A stretch of DNA of 64,000 nucleotides from Paracoccus homiensis (GCF_900111675.1 NZ_FOHO01000003.1:362530-426529); one strand, 5' to 3'; positions 18,221 through 28,600 are shown, counted from the first letter of the stretch. The notes: generated by a model not told the origin, from the sequence alone. Translations and numbers: made by a program.

Positions 18221-18242
18221 TGTTGAACAAAGGAGACGGATC

Positions 18243-19121
18243 ATGGCGATTACCGCTGCGATGGTGAAGGAACTGCGCGAAACGACCGGCGCAGGCATGA
18301 TGGACGCCAAGAAGGCGCTGACCGAAAATGACGGCAACATGGAAGCCGCTCAGGACTGGCTGCGCACCAAGGGTCTTGCCAAGGCTGCCAAGAAATCGGG
18401 CCGCGTTGCTGCCGAGGGTCTGGTTGCTGTCGCCGTGCGCGAAGGCAAGGGCGTTGCCGTCGAGGTGAACTCGGAAACCGACTTCGTTGGCAAGAACGAA
18501 GAATTCCAGAACATGGTCCGCAAGATCGCGGCTGCCGGTCTGGGCGTGGACAGCACCGAAGAACTGAACAACGCAGTCGTTGACGGCAAGCCGGTTTCGG
18601 AACTGCTGACCGACGCGATCGCCAAGATCGGCGAGAACATGACCCTGCGCCGCCTGGTCAAGGTCGAGGCCCCGCTGGTCGTGTCCTATGTCCACAACGC
18701 TGCTGCCGAAGGCATGGGCAAGATCGGCGTTCTGGTCGGTCTGGAAGGTGGCGACGAGGAAATCGGCCGTCAGATCGCGATGCACGTCGCCGCGACCGCG
18801 CCCGCCTCGCTGGGTCAGGAAGATCTGGACCCGGCCCTGATCGAGCGTGAAAAGCAGGTTCTGACCGAACAGGCACGTGAATCGGGCAAGCCCGAGGCCG
18901 TCATCGAGAAGATGATCGAAGGCCGCATGAAGAAATTCTTCGAAGAAGTGACCCTGCTGGGTCAGAAATTCGTCATCAACCCCGACGTCACCGTCGAAGA
19001 GGCTGCCAAGGCAGCCGGCGCCAAGGTTGTTGGCTTTGCCCGCGTCGTCGTCGGCGAAGGCATCGAGAAGAAGGAAGAGGATTTCGCAGCCGAGGTCGCC
19101 AAGACCCTGGGCGGCAACTGA
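18243..19121 (+). CDS. tsf: Elongation factor Ts
   Basis: Nucleotide exchange factor for EF-Tu, 292 residues. The N-terminal UBA-like domain begins [20 protein letters not shown] with the conserved MDAKKAL, followed by the [10 protein letters not shown] motif and the [11 protein letters not shown] core that contacts EF-Tu. A strong AAAGGAG ribosome binding site precedes the ATG. Second gene of the rpsB-tsf operon, closed by a terminator. Confidence 0.98.
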   Translation: MAITAAMVKELRETTGAGMMDAKKALTENDGNMEAAQDWLRTKGLAKAAKKSGRVAAEGLVAVAVREGKGVAVEVNSETDFVGKNEEFQNMVRKIAAAGLGVDSTEELNNAVVDGKPVSELLTDAIAKIGENMTLRRLVKVEAPLVVSYVHNAAAEGMGKIGVLVGLEGGDEEIGRQIAMHVAATAPASLGQEDLDPALIEREKQVLTEQARESGKPEAVIEKMIEGRMKKFFEEVTLLGQKFVINPDVTVEEAAKAAGAKVVGFARVVVGEGIEKKEEDFAAEVAKTLGGN

Positions 19122-19151
19122 TCCTTTCCGATCTATCGCCTTGTTCAAAAG

Positions 19152-19183
19152 GGGCGTCGGCCAGTCGGTCGGCGCCCTTTTCC
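19152..19183 (+). terminator. Rho-independent terminator after tsf
   Basis: 11-base-pair GC-rich stem with two wobble pairs (19152-19162 with 19167-19177), 4-base loop, then TTTT; an AAAA run before the stem can pair with it, so it may also work in the opposite direction. Confidence 0.85.
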
Positions 19184-19262
19184 TATGCCTCGTGCGGTCT
19201 TGAAGCCGGGCAAAGGGGGGGCTATTTCCTGTCATGTTCACGCGCAGCCAGGGGGCCATCTC

Positions 19263-19847
19263 ATGCCGTTCATCATTGCCGTCGACGGGCCTGCCGCCTC
19301 GGGCAAGGGAACGATCTCGCGCGCCCTGGCGCAGCATTTCGGCTTCTATCATCTCGACACCGGCCTTCTTTATCGTGCGACGGGGGCCAAGGGCGGCGAT
19401 CCCATCGCTTCGGCGCAGGGGTTGTGCGCCGATGATCTGACCCGCCCCGACCTGCGCAGCGCCGAGGCCGGTCAGGCCGCCAGCCGTGTCGCCGCCATCC
19501 CCGAGGTTCGCGCCGCGCTGGTCGATTTTCAGCATCGTTTTGCCCGGCAGGACCCCGGCGCGATCCTTGACGGGCGCGATATCGGCACGGTCATCTGCCC
19601 CGATGCCGCGGTCAAGCTGTATGTCATCGCCTCGGATCAGGTCCGGGCCGAACGTCGCGCGGCCGAACTGAACGCTGATCCCGGCGAGATGCTGGAACAG
19701 CTGCGTGAACGCGACCGCCGCGACAGCGAACGCGCCACCGCGCCGCTGCGTCCCGCCGATGACGCCGCCGTCTTGGACACCAGCGACATGAGCATCGATC
19801 AGGCGGTCGCCCGCGCCATCGCCATCGTCGAGGCCGCGCGCCGCTAG
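19263..19847 (+). CDS. cmk: Cytidylate kinase
   Basis: Phosphorylates CMP and dCMP. The 194-residue protein has the P-loop [13 protein letters not shown] at residues 7-19, the LDTGLLYRA segment, DGRDIGTVI and a C-terminal [16 protein letters not shown]. It is shorter than the usual 205-230 residues, mainly in the NMP-binding insert region. The ATG at 19263 begins the family N-terminus MPFIIAVDG. The common aroA-cmk-rpsA neighbourhood is absent: cmk lies between tsf and an aldehyde dehydrogenase gene. Confidence 0.92.
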   Translation: MPFIIAVDGPAASGKGTISRALAQHFGFYHLDTGLLYRATGAKGGDPIASAQGLCADDLTRPDLRSAEAGQAASRVAAIPEVRAALVDFQHRFARQDPGAILDGRDIGTVICPDAAVKLYVIASDQVRAERRAAELNADPGEMLEQLRERDRRDSERATAPLRPADDAAVLDTSDMSIDQAVARAIAIVEAARR

Positions 19848-19899
19848 GGCCTTGCGGCCTGCCCGCCGATGCGCGAGGGTCTGCCGCAAGGAGGACCCC

Positions 19900-21366
19900 A
19901 TGAACATCGCCACACCATCGCCCGTCGCCGCCTCGGACGGCGTTTTCATCGACAATGCCTGGCAACCATCCGCCAGCGGCCAGACGATCGAGGTGTTCGA
20001 TCCGGCGACCGGAACGGCTTTCACCCGGATCGCGGCGGGCGATGCGGCTGATATCGACGCGGCCGTCGCCTCGGCCCGGCGGGCCTTTCAGGGCGCATGG
20101 GGTGCGCTGACGGCGACCGAACGTGGCCGCGTCCTGACCCGCGCGTCGGTGTTGGTACAAGAGGCGGCGGACGAGTTGTCGCAGCTTGAGGCGCGCGATA
20201 CCGGCAAGCCGATTTCGCAGGCGCGGGCCGATATTCAGGCAACGGCCCGTTATCTGGAATTCTACGGCGGTGCGGCTGACAAGGTTCATGGCGACACGAT
20301 CCCCTTCCTGCCCGGGCATTTCGCACTGACCGAGCATGTGCCCTTCGGCGTGACCGGTCACATCATCCCGTGGAACTATCCCGCGCAGATGTTCGGGCGC
20401 ACGATTGCCGCCTCGCTGGCGATGGGCAATGCCTGCGTCCTGAAGCCTGCCGAAGAGGCCTGCCTGACGCCTTTGCGCCTGGCCGAGATCCTGCGTGAAG
20501 CGGGTCTGCCCGCCGGGGCGCTGAACTGCGTTCCGGGCTATGGGCATCAGGCGGGGGCGGCCCTTGCAGGGCATCCGGGCATCGATTTCGTCAGCTTTAC
20601 CGGCAGCCCGGAGATCGGCGCGGCCGTTCAGATCGCCGCGGCTGGCAACCATATCGGCTGCACGCTGGAACTGGGCGGAAAATCCCCGCAGATCCTGTTC
20701 GAGGATGCCGATCTGGATCTGGCCCTGCCGATCGTGATGAAAGCGATCACGCAGAATGCCGGGCAGACCTGCTCGGCGGGGGCGCGTCTGCTGGTGCAGC
20801 AATCGATCCTGCCGCAGGTGATCGACCGGCTGAAACACAGCTTTCCGTCGCTGATCGCGGGGCCGCAGGCGGGCGATCACGATCTTGGGCCGCTGATCAG
20901 CGCGAAACAGCGGGGCCGGGTTCAGGGGTTCTGTGATCAGGCGGATGCCGACGGCGTCCCGTTGATCGCCGAAGGGCGGATCGATGCCTCGGCGGCTGCG
21001 GGAGGCCATTTCATCGCGCCCCGCGCTTACGGTCCGGTGCCACGCGACCATCCCCTTGCCCGGCAAGAGGTGTTCGGCCCGATCCTGTCCGTCATGGGCT
21101 TTGTCGATGAGGCGGATGCCATCGCCCTGGCCAACGATACAGAATATGGTCTGGTCGCCGGGGTGTGGTCCCGCGACGGCAGCCGCGCGATCCGGGTGGC
21201 GCGTCAGATCATGGTCGGGCAGGTTTTCGTGAATGCCTATGGCGCGGGCGGGGGGATCGAGCTGCCCTTCGGCGGGATGAAGAAATCGGGCCACGGTCGC
21301 GAAAAGGGCTTTGATGCGCTTTATGAATTTGCCGCCACCCGGACGATGGTGATCCGTCACGACTAG
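19900..21366 (+). CDS. Aldehyde dehydrogenase family protein
   Basis: NAD(P)-dependent oxidation of an aldehyde to the acid, 488 residues. Signature motifs are the cofactor segment HIIPWNYPAQMFGRTIA, the catalytic glutamate in LELGGKSP and the nucleophilic cysteine in GQTCSAGAR. The C-terminal FGGMKKSGHGREKG is typical of betaine/aminobutyraldehyde-type enzymes, so betaine aldehyde, gamma-aminobutyraldehyde or a similar substrate is possible but not proven. The ATG at 19900 has a strong AAGGAGG site. No choline dehydrogenase gene is adjacent. Confidence 0.92.
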   Translation: MNIATPSPVAASDGVFIDNAWQPSASGQTIEVFDPATGTAFTRIAAGDAADIDAAVASARRAFQGAWGALTATERGRVLTRASVLVQEAADELSQLEARDTGKPISQARADIQATARYLEFYGGAADKVHGDTIPFLPGHFALTEHVPFGVTGHIIPWNYPAQMFGRTIAASLAMGNACVLKPAEEACLTPLRLAEILREAGLPAGALNCVPGYGHQAGAALAGHPGIDFVSFTGSPEIGAAVQIAAAGNHIGCTLELGGKSPQILFEDADLDLALPIVMKAITQNAGQTCSAGARLLVQQSILPQVIDRLKHSFPSLIAGPQAGDHDLGPLISAKQRGRVQGFCDQADADGVPLIAEGRIDASAAAGGHFIAPRAYGPVPRDHPLARQEVFGPILSVMGFVDEADAIALANDTEYGLVAGVWSRDGSRAIRVARQIMVGQVFVNAYGAGGGIELPFGGMKKSGHGREKGFDALYEFAATRTMVIRHD

Positions 21367-21404
21367 GTCGCGGATTTCGCCTGCATCTTCGCGCTGTGGG
21401 CGGG

Positions 21405-21448
21405 GGGTCCGGGGGGCTGGCCCCCCGGCCACCGCCGCCGCAGGCGGC
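21405..21448. repeat. Tandem GC-rich hairpins between convergent genes
   Basis: Two adjacent hairpins: CCGGGGGG/CCCCCCGG (21409-21416 with 21421-21428) and GCCGCC/GGCGGC (21434-21439 with 21443-21448). They lie between the convergent aldehyde dehydrogenase and adenine deaminase genes, have no T run, and look like a REP-type intergenic element or bidirectional terminator. Confidence 0.55.
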
Positions 21449-21468
21449 AGGCAAGGGCGCGTGGCGGG

Positions 21469-23163
21469 TCAGGCGATGATCTCGAACCGGGTGACATCGA
21501 CCATGCCGCGATCGGTGATCTTCAACGCGGGAATGACCGGCAGCGCCAGAAACGCCAATTGCAGAAACGGCTCTTCCAGCGTCACGCCCAGCCCCTCGGC
21601 CGCCGCGCGCAGACGTGTCAGATCGTCGCGAACGGTCTCGAACGGGTTCAGGCTCATCAACCCGGCCACTGGCAGGGGCAGCTCCGCCAGGATCTGACCA
21701 CCCTCGGCGACGACAAAACCGCCCTCGATCTGCGACAGACGGTTCGCCGCAAGGGCCATGTCTTCGTAATCGGTGCCGACCACGGCGATATTGTGGTGGT
21801 CATGGCACACGGTCGAGGCGATGGCCCCGCGCTGCATCCCGAATCCCTGCACGAATCCCGTCGCGACATTGCCGTTCTTGCCGTGGCGCTCGATCACCGC
21901 CATGCGGATCAGGTCGCGCGACGGATCGGGGCGCTTGTCGCCATCGCTTGGGGCGATGTCCTCGGTCAGATGCCGGGTGATGATCTTGCCTTCCATGATC
22001 CCGATCACATCGGTTCGGGTCCGGTTGCCACCACAGCGAAAGTCCTTGGCCTGAAGTTCCGGCGCCCTGACCGATCGACGCGCGACCGGCGCCACCTGAC
22101 CCCGCGTCGCGAATGCCTCGTCATCGACGACCCGGCCGCCACATAACACCAGTTGCGCGTGACAGCCCCGCAGATCATCCACCGCGACGATATCGGCCCG
22201 CAGCCCCGGCGCGACCAGGCCGCGATCCTTAAGCCCGAACGCCTCGGCCGCAGAAAGCGAGGCCGCGCGATAGACCGCCAGTTCGGGCGAACCGCGCGCG
22301 ATCAATTCGCGGATCATATAGTCCAGATGCCCGTGTTCCGCGATGTCCAGCGGGTTTCGATCATCGGTACACAGGCACATATAGGGTGCGGTGCGGTCGT
22401 TCAGGACCGGCTGCAATGCCTGCAGATCCTTGCTGACCGACCCCTCGCGGATCAGAACACGCATCCCCTTGCGCAATTTCTCCAGGGCCTCGTCCGCGGT
22501 CGTGGCCTCGTGTTCGGTGCGGATGCCCGCCGCGATATAGGCGTTCAGATCCTTGCCCGACAGCTGTGGGCAATGGCCGTCGATATGGCCGCCCTGAAAC
22601 AGCCGCAGCTTGGCCATCGCGGCGGGATCGCGGTGAATGACGCCGGGGTAATTCATGAACTCGGCCAGACCGATATTCGACGGATGGCCCATCACCTGTT
22701 CCAGATCGGCGGCGTCGATGCGTGCGCCCGAGGTCTCCATCTCGGTCGAGGGGACGCAGCTTGACAGCTGCACCTTCAGATCCATTAGCAGATGTTCCGA
22801 GGCCGCCTGAAAATAGCGGATGCCGTCCAGCCCGATGACATTGGCGATTTCATGGGGGTCGCAGATCGCCGTGGTGACGCCACGCGGGGTCACGCAGCGG
22901 TCGAATTCGAACGGGGTGACAAGGCTGCTTTCGACATGCAGATGCGTGTCGATGAAGCCGGGAACCAGCGTCAGCCCGGTGACGTCGATCACCCGTGTCG
23001 CGTCGTAATCGGCACCGATCCCTACGATCACTTCGCCGCAGATCGCGACATCGCCGGCGATCATGGACCCGGTGATCAGGTCAAGAACCTGTCCGCCGCG
23101 CAGGACCAGATCGGCGGTTTCGTCGCCACGCGCCTGCGCGATCCGTTGTTCCAGATTGGTCAT
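21469..23163 (-). CDS. ade: Adenine deaminase
   Basis: Metal-dependent amidohydrolase of 564 residues converting adenine to hypoxanthine in purine salvage. The metal site begins with [11 protein letters not shown] (His74, His76); the other family segments [29 protein letters not shown] and the C-terminal half with [13 protein letters not shown] match the bacterial AdeC type. It lies 75 bases downstream of hisH on the same strand and could be co-transcribed with hisBH, or have its own promoter. Confidence 0.94.
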   Translation of the reverse strand: MTNLEQRIAQARGDETADLVLRGGQVLDLITGSMIAGDVAICGEVIVGIGADYDATRVIDVTGLTLVPGFIDTHLHVESSLVTPFEFDRCVTPRGVTTAICDPHEIANVIGLDGIRYFQAASEHLLMDLKVQLSSCVPSTEMETSGARIDAADLEQVMGHPSNIGLAEFMNYPGVIHRDPAAMAKLRLFQGGHIDGHCPQLSGKDLNAYIAAGIRTEHEATTADEALEKLRKGMRVLIREGSVSKDLQALQPVLNDRTAPYMCLCTDDRNPLDIAEHGHLDYMIRELIARGSPELAVYRAASLSAAEAFGLKDRGLVAPGLRADIVAVDDLRGCHAQLVLCGGRVVDDEAFATRGQVAPVARRSVRAPELQAKDFRCGGNRTRTDVIGIMEGKIITRHLTEDIAPSDGDKRPDPSRDLIRMAVIERHGKNGNVATGFVQGFGMQRGAIASTVCHDHHNIAVVGTDYEDMALAANRLSQIEGGFVVAEGGQILAELPLPVAGLMSLNPFETVRDDLTRLRAAAEGLGVTLEEPFLQLAFLALPVIPALKITDRGMVDVTRFEIIA

Positions 23164-23238
23164 GGAATCCCTTGTCCGTCAAAAGCTGTCGGACAGGGAA
23201 ACCCGTTTCGGTCCGCGCGTCCAGTCCCGAAGCCGCGA

Positions 23239-23871
23239 TCAGGGCTTCCAGCGCAGGAAATTGGCGATCAGGCGCAGGCCGATGTCCTGCGATTTTTCGG
23301 GGTGGAACTGCGTACCGATGATGTTATCGCGGCCCACGACTGCCGTGACGGGCCCGCCGTAATCGACATGGGCCAGAAGATGGGCAGGGTCGGCGACGCA
23401 GAACTGCCAGCTATGGACGAAATAGGCGTGATCGCCCGTGCTGATCCCGTCCAGCACCGGATGCGGGTTGTCGATCACCAGATCGTTCCAGCCCATATGC
23501 GGCACCTTCAGGCCCGGCGCGGCGATCGCCTGCACCTCGCCGCCGATCCAGTCAAGCCCGGCGGTGGGACGGTATTCATGCCCGGTCGTCGCCAGCATCT
23601 GCATGCCGACACAGATCCCCATGAAGGGCACGCCACGGTCCAGCACCGCCTCGCGCAGCGCCTCGGCCATGCCGTCAACCTCGCCAAGCGCGGTGCGGCA
23701 GGCGGGAAATGCGCCGTCGCCCGGCAGAACGATCCGGTCCGCGCGGGCGGCAATATCGGGGTCAGATGTGACCTGCACCTCGGCCCCGATTTCGCGGCCC
23801 ATCAGCTGAAACGCCTTTTCGGCGCTGTGCAGATTGCCGCTGTCATAATCGACCAGCGCGACGCGCATCAC
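23239..23871 (-). CDS. hisH: Imidazole glycerol phosphate synthase, glutaminase subunit
   Basis: Glutamine amidotransferase subunit, 210 residues, supplying ammonia to HisF in histidine biosynthesis. The class I triad is visible: nucleophile Cys in GICVGMQML, and His and Glu in [10 protein letters not shown]. The oxyanion-type strand LPGDGAF is present. The start overlaps the hisB stop by 4 bases. hisA and hisF are not in the window on the downstream side, where ade follows instead. Confidence 0.95.
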   Translation of the reverse strand: MMRVALVDYDSGNLHSAEKAFQLMGREIGAEVQVTSDPDIAARADRIVLPGDGAFPACRTALGEVDGMAEALREAVLDRGVPFMGICVGMQMLATTGHEYRPTAGLDWIGGEVQAIAAPGLKVPHMGWNDLVIDNPHPVLDGISTGDHAYFVHSWQFCVADPAHLLAHVDYGGPVTAVVGRDNIIGTQFHPEKSQDIGLRLIANFLRWKP

Positions 23872-24455
23872 AGCGCCCCCTTGGTCGAGGGCAGGATGCC
23901 GGCCATGCGGGGGTCCGGCTCGACCGCTTCGCGCAGGGCGCGGGCAACGGCCTTGAATGCCGCCTCGGCGATGTGGTGGCTGTTGAAACCGTCCAGCCGC
24001 GCGACATTCAGGCTAATGCCGCCATGCGTGGACAGGGCCTGAAAGAATTCGCGCACAAGCTGGGTGTCGAAGCTGCCGATCTTCTCGGTCGGAAAATCGA
24101 CATTCCAGACAAGATAGGGCCGCCCCGACAGATCCAGCGCCGCCCGCAGCAGCGATTCGTCCATCGCCAGCAGAAAACTGCCATAGCGGCGGATGCCCTT
24201 CTTGTCGCCAAGCGCCTTGCAAAGGGCCTGACCGATCGCGATCCCGGTATCCTCGACGGTGTGGTGATCGTCGATATGCAGGTCGCCCGTGGCCCGGATC
24301 GTCATGTCGATCAGGGAATGGCGCGACAGCTGGTCCAGCATGTGGTCGAAGAACCCGACGCCCGTCTGATTGTCATACCGGCCCGTACCATCGAGGTTCA
24401 GCGTCACCTCGATCTGCGTTTCGGCGGTGTTGCGGGTAATCGTCGCTTCGCGCAT
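23868..24455 (-). CDS. hisB: Imidazoleglycerol-phosphate dehydratase
   Basis: Mn-dependent dehydratase of 195 residues in histidine biosynthesis. Both histidine-rich metal motifs are present: [13 protein letters not shown] with [11 protein letters not shown] in the first half, and [13 protein letters not shown] in the second. It lacks the phosphatase domain of the enterobacterial fused HisB. It forms a coupled pair with hisH. Confidence 0.96.
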   Translation of the reverse strand: MREATITRNTAETQIEVTLNLDGTGRYDNQTGVGFFDHMLDQLSRHSLIDMTIRATGDLHIDDHHTVEDTGIAIGQALCKALGDKKGIRRYGSFLLAMDESLLRAALDLSGRPYLVWNVDFPTEKIGSFDTQLVREFFQALSTHGGISLNVARLDGFNSHHIAEAAFKAVARALREAVEPDPRMAGILPSTKGAL

Positions 24456-24500
24456 GTGATGTCCTTTCGTCGCGCGGGCCTTATAGGCCGGGCAGGGGCG

Positions 24501-25856
24501 TCAGCCAAGATGCACCTGACCTTCGGGGTATCGAACGCGGGGGGTAACGCGGGTGGCAAGGAAAAAACCAAGGGTCAGCGGCCCGACCCGGCCCAGAAAC
24601 ATCACCACCATGATCACCCCGCGGCCAAAATCGGTCAGCTCGGCGGTGTAGCCCCGGCTGAGGCCGGTGGTCCCGAAAGCCGAGGCGACCTCGAACCCGA
24701 TATCAAGGAAATGGCCATCGTGGCTGGCGACCATGACGAAGACGGCGGTAAAGACCAGAACGGCGGCAATGGCGATCAGGGCCATCACCTTCAGCACCTC
24801 GTCCAGACCGATGGAGCGGCCAAAGGCCCAGATCTCGTTCCGGCGGCGAAAGAAGGCCAGCGTCGCCAGCAGCATCACCATCAGCGTCGTGACCTTGATC
24901 CCGCCCGCGGTCGAGGTCGGCCCGCCGCCGATCATCATCAGCGCCATATACAGAAGCGAGGTCGAATCGTGCAGTCCGCCGATATCGGTGGTGTTGAACC
25001 CCGCCGTGCGCGTGGTGACGCCCTGAAACCACGCGATCGTCAGGCGGCCAAGGGCGCTGTCCTCGGCGCCCAGGGTGCGCGGGTTGTTCCATTCCAGCAG
25101 CGCCGTCAGCCCGACCCCGATCACGATCAGCGCGGCGGTCCCCACCAGCATCAGGCGCGTGTGCAGCGACCAGCCATGCCAGAAACGGCGGTTGAAGATA
25201 TCCGACAGCACGACATAGCCGATGCCCCCGACGATGAACAGGAACGGGATCACCACGTTCACGATCGGGTCGGTGGCGTACTCGGTCAGCCCGGATGAAA
25301 AGGTCGAGAACCCGGCATTGTTGAAGGCCGAGATGGAATGGAAGATCGCGTGCCACAGCCCCGGACCAAGGCCCGTGCGCGGCATGAAGGTCAGGCACAA
25401 CAGCATCGCGCCCGCGATCTCGGCCATCAGGACCACGCGAAAGATCGTCCGCACCAGCCGCATCAGCCGGTCATAGGATGTCTGGTTCAGATCCTCGCGC
25501 AGATAGGCGTGATGGGCGATCCCAAGCGGCATCCCAAGGGCCGAGAACACCAGAACCGCGAAGGTCATCAGCCCCAGCCCGCCCAGATGGATCAGCACCG
25601 CCAGAACCAGCTGCCCCCAGAAGGTCAGCGCATGTTCGACATCGATCACCGACAGCCCGGTCACCGTCACCGCCGAGGTCGAGGTGAACAGCGCCTCGCT
25701 TGGCGTCAGGGGCGTATGCGCCATAGGCGGCAGCAACAGCAGCAGCGCCCCGATCAGGATCAGCACCATGTACAGAACCGCCAGAACGGCGGGCGGTGCG
25801 GTATGGCCCAGCCAGCGCGCAAAGGCACGGCGGGTCCGTTGCAGTGGCCTGATCAC
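24501..25856 (-). CDS. ktrB: Ktr/Trk-type potassium uptake channel subunit
   Basis: Membrane subunit of 451 residues in the TrkH/KtrB family. Four pore-loop signatures occur in order: STSAVTVTGLSV, ISAFNNAGFST, GVTTRTAGFNT and ASAFGTTGLSRG, each supplying a filter glycine. It imports K+ coupled to Na+ or H+ under control of the cytoplasmic KtrA ring. Its start overlaps the ktrA stop by 4 bases. Confidence 0.93.
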   Translation of the reverse strand: MIRPLQRTRRAFARWLGHTAPPAVLAVLYMVLILIGALLLLLPPMAHTPLTPSEALFTSTSAVTVTGLSVIDVEHALTFWGQLVLAVLIHLGGLGLMTFAVLVFSALGMPLGIAHHAYLREDLNQTSYDRLMRLVRTIFRVVLMAEIAGAMLLCLTFMPRTGLGPGLWHAIFHSISAFNNAGFSTFSSGLTEYATDPIVNVVIPFLFIVGGIGYVVLSDIFNRRFWHGWSLHTRLMLVGTAALIVIGVGLTALLEWNNPRTLGAEDSALGRLTIAWFQGVTTRTAGFNTTDIGGLHDSTSLLYMALMMIGGGPTSTAGGIKVTTLMVMLLATLAFFRRRNEIWAFGRSIGLDEVLKVMALIAIAAVLVFTAVFVMVASHDGHFLDIGFEVASAFGTTGLSRGYTAELTDFGRGVIMVVMFLGRVGPLTLGFFLATRVTPRVRYPEGQVHLG

Positions 25857-26509
25857 AACCGGTCGCCGAACTGCGTCAACTCGACCCGCCGTCCCAGCAG
25901 CAGCAGGCGGTCATTTGTCATCAGGACGGGATCGCGTTGCGACAGGTCGACATATTCGGTGCCGCGCATCATTCCCAGCGTGACGATGCCCTTGTCGATC
26001 TGCAGATCCGACAGCTTGCGACCCTTCAGCCGTTCCGGGATCAGAAGGTTCACCACCGAATAGCCGTTCCCCAGCGCGACATAGTCCTGAACGGCGGGGT
26101 TGTTCAGCATCTGCGCGGCATGGCGGCCCATCTCCAGCCCCGGCAAAAGGACACGGTCCGCGCCGATCTTTGACAGGATGCGGTGATGGGTCCGGCTTTC
26201 AGCCTTGGCCCAGACGGCGTCCAGACCGATCAGGCGCAGGTTCATCGTGGCGATGATGCTGGATTCCAGATCGTTCCCGATCGACACCAGCCCCACATCA
26301 TAGCGATCCACGCCAGCCTCGCGCAGCGCACCTTCATCGGTCGCGTCCAGGATCACCACATTCGACAGCTGTTCGGCCAGCATGGCCACGCGGCGATGAT
26401 CCTGGTCGATGCCCAGAACGCGATTGCCAAAGCGCGCCAGTTCGGTTGCGACCACGCTGCCAAAGGCGCCAAGGCCGATGACGACGAAGCTGCGTTGTTG
26501 CCTGCCCAA
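25853..26509 (-). CDS. ktrA: Ktr-type regulatory subunit (RCK/TrkA family)
   Basis: Cytoplasmic nucleotide-binding gate of the Ktr K+ uptake system, 218 residues with a single RCK_N plus RCK_C module. The Rossmann motif is VIGLGAFGSVVATELA (residues 10-25) with the acidic residue in LGIDQD; the TrkA_C half starts around residue 135. The one-module size distinguishes it from double-module TrkA. It is first in a ktrA-ktrB operon and divergent from a BCCT transporter gene. Confidence 0.93.
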   Translation of the reverse strand: MGRQQRSFVVIGLGAFGSVVATELARFGNRVLGIDQDHRRVAMLAEQLSNVVILDATDEGALREAGVDRYDVGLVSIGNDLESSIIATMNLRLIGLDAVWAKAESRTHHRILSKIGADRVLLPGLEMGRHAAQMLNNPAVQDYVALGNGYSVVNLLIPERLKGRKLSDLQIDKGIVTLGMMRGTEYVDLSQRDPVLMTNDRLLLLGRRVELTQFGDRL

Positions 26510-26737
26510 TTGGTCCTCCGGGGGGCTGCCAAAACGTCGCGGATACTGCGTCCGGGTTTCCGCCTCGTCAAGATATCCCTCCGCGAGGTCGTGTTTTGGA
26601 CATCATGCGGCGCTTTCAAGGAACTTTCCGGCCGGATTCGCCTTTCTGATGTAAATGTGAAATAAGCCCGGCTTTCCGGCGGGAACCCGCTTTCGCCGGT
26701 CCGACCCGATCGAAGACAAAAGACGAGAAAGGGACGA

Positions 26738-28495
26738 ATGTCAGATCTTCCTCCAAATCAACCCCCGAAACGCCCGCACAAGGGTCACAAGGGGCAGCCC
26801 GGCGATCCGCGCCGTGAACGCGATGCGCTGAGTGGGCGCTTTGAACCGGACCCCGAGCCTGCGCCGGAACCGGAAGTCGAGGCGCTGCCCGCGCCCGAAG
26901 GGCCTACTCAGATCATTGATACCGATTATGAAATCGGCCAGAACAATATCGAGGGGCGGATGCCCTTCGCCTTTGACGTCCACAACCCCGTCTTCGGGAT
27001 CTCGGCGGTGGCGGTCGTTCTGTTCACCGTCGTGACGCTGTTGTTCCCGACCCAACTGGAACCCGTGTTCAACGGTCTGCGCGATTCGCTGACCTCCAAT
27101 CTGGACTGGTTCTTCCTGCTGGCGGGCAATGTCTTTGTGCTGCTGAGTCTGTTCCTGATCTTCAGCCCTCTTGGCAGCGTGCGTCTGGGCGGTCCCGAGG
27201 CCACGCCGGATTTCAGCCTGACGGGCTGGTTCGCGATGCTGTTCGCCGCAGGTATGGGCATTGGCCTGATGTTCTATGGCGTCAGCGAACCGATGAGCCA
27301 TTTCGATACGGCACTGGGCGGCGTCACGATGGAAGATGGCGTTCGCACCGACTGGGCGCCGCTGAACGGCGCCGAGGGCGACGAGATGGCCGCCCGTCGT
27401 CTGGGCATGGCCGCGACGATCTTCCACTGGGGCCTGCATCCCTGGGGCATCTATGCCGTCGTCGCGCTGGCACTGGCGCTGTTTGCCTATAACAAGGGCC
27501 TGCCGCTGACGCTGCGCTCGGTCTTCTATCCGATCTTCGGGGAACGGATCTGGGGAACGCCGGGGCACATTATCGACGTGCTGGCCGTGCTGGCGACGCT
27601 GTTCGGTCTGGCGACTTCGTTGGGTCTGGGCGCCGAACAGGCGACTGCGGGTCTGAACTTCCTGTTCGGTCTGCCCGCGGACAACCTGACCAAGGTGATC
27701 CTGATCCTGTGCATCACCGGCGTCGCGACCTGTTCGGTCGTGCTGGGCGTGGAAAAGGGCGTGAAGCGGCTATCGGAAATCAACATGGTGCTGGCCTTCC
27801 TGTTGCTGGGCTTTGTCATCATCGTCGGCCCGACCTGGGCGATCATTTCGGGCTTCTTCGGCAATCTGGGCGCCTATGCACGTGACCTGATCCCGCTGTC
27901 GAACCCGTTTGGCCGCACCGATGACAACTTCCGCAGCGGCTGGACCGCGTTCTACTGGGCGTGGTGGATCAGCTGGTCACCCTTTGTCGGCATGTTCATC
28001 GCCCGCGTCAGCCGCGGTCGCACCGTGCGGCAGTTCCTGATCGCCGTGCTGATCGTGCCGATGCTGATTTCGGTTCTGTGGATGACCGCGCTGGGTGGCA
28101 CTGCCATCAGCCTGACACTGGACGGGGTCAGCACGATCTCGGACGCGGCGCTGGAACTGAAACTGTTCGAGATGCTGGCGCAATTGCCGCTGACCGCGAT
28201 CACCAGCTTTATTGGGATCGTGCTTGTGATCGTGTTCTTCGTCACCTCTTCGGACTCGGGCAGTCTGGTGATCGACACGATCTCGGCGGGGGGCAAGGTG
28301 AACTCGCCCGTGCCGCAGCGCGTGTTCTGGTGCGGGATCGAGGGCATCGTCGCCATCGCATTGCTGCTGGGCGGTGGGCTTGGCGCGTTGCAGGCCATGG
28401 CCGTGTCCACGGGTCTGCCATTCACCATCGTCCTGCTGGGCGCCTGTTATGCCATCGTGAAGGGCCTGATGGCCGAGCGGCGGGAACTTGCCTGA
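26738..28495 (+). CDS. BCCT family betaine/choline-type transporter
   Basis: Secondary transporter of 585 residues with 12 predicted membrane segments. The first about 75 residues are hydrophilic and rich in Pro and Glu. The glycine stretch AAGMGIGLMFYGVSEP and the tryptophan box FYWAWWISWSPFVGMFIARV are BCCT hallmarks; the Gly-Met-Gly-Ile-Gly form is the one seen in Na+-coupled glycine betaine carriers such as BetP. Na+-driven uptake of betaine or a related osmolyte is therefore likely. It has a GAAAGGGA site and ends at a strong terminator. Confidence 0.92.
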   Translation: MSDLPPNQPPKRPHKGHKGQPGDPRRERDALSGRFEPDPEPAPEPEVEALPAPEGPTQIIDTDYEIGQNNIEGRMPFAFDVHNPVFGISAVAVVLFTVVTLLFPTQLEPVFNGLRDSLTSNLDWFFLLAGNVFVLLSLFLIFSPLGSVRLGGPEATPDFSLTGWFAMLFAAGMGIGLMFYGVSEPMSHFDTALGGVTMEDGVRTDWAPLNGAEGDEMAARRLGMAATIFHWGLHPWGIYAVVALALALFAYNKGLPLTLRSVFYPIFGERIWGTPGHIIDVLAVLATLFGLATSLGLGAEQATAGLNFLFGLPADNLTKVILILCITGVATCSVVLGVEKGVKRLSEINMVLAFLLLGFVIIVGPTWAIISGFFGNLGAYARDLIPLSNPFGRTDDNFRSGWTAFYWAWWISWSPFVGMFIARVSRGRTVRQFLIAVLIVPMLISVLWMTALGGTAISLTLDGVSTISDAALELKLFEMLAQLPLTAITSFIGIVLVIVFFVTSSDSGSLVIDTISAGGKVNSPVPQRVFWCGIEGIVAIALLLGGGLGALQAMAVSTGLPFTIVLLGACYAIVKGLMAERRELA

Positions 28496-28515
28496 ACAGG
28501 CCTGAACAAGCATCG

Positions 28516-28549
28516 GAACGGGCGGGATTTTCCCGCCCGTTCTTGTTTT
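28516..28549 (+). terminator. Rho-independent terminator after BCCT gene
   Basis: Perfect 12-base-pair stem (28516-28527 with 28531-28542, arms GAACGGGCGGGA and TCCCGCCCGTTC), 3-base T loop, followed by TTGTTTT. Confidence 0.9.
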
Positions 28550-28600
28550 ATCGCGCAGGCGGTGCGACAACCGATGAAATCGTATCAAGGGACCGACGTT

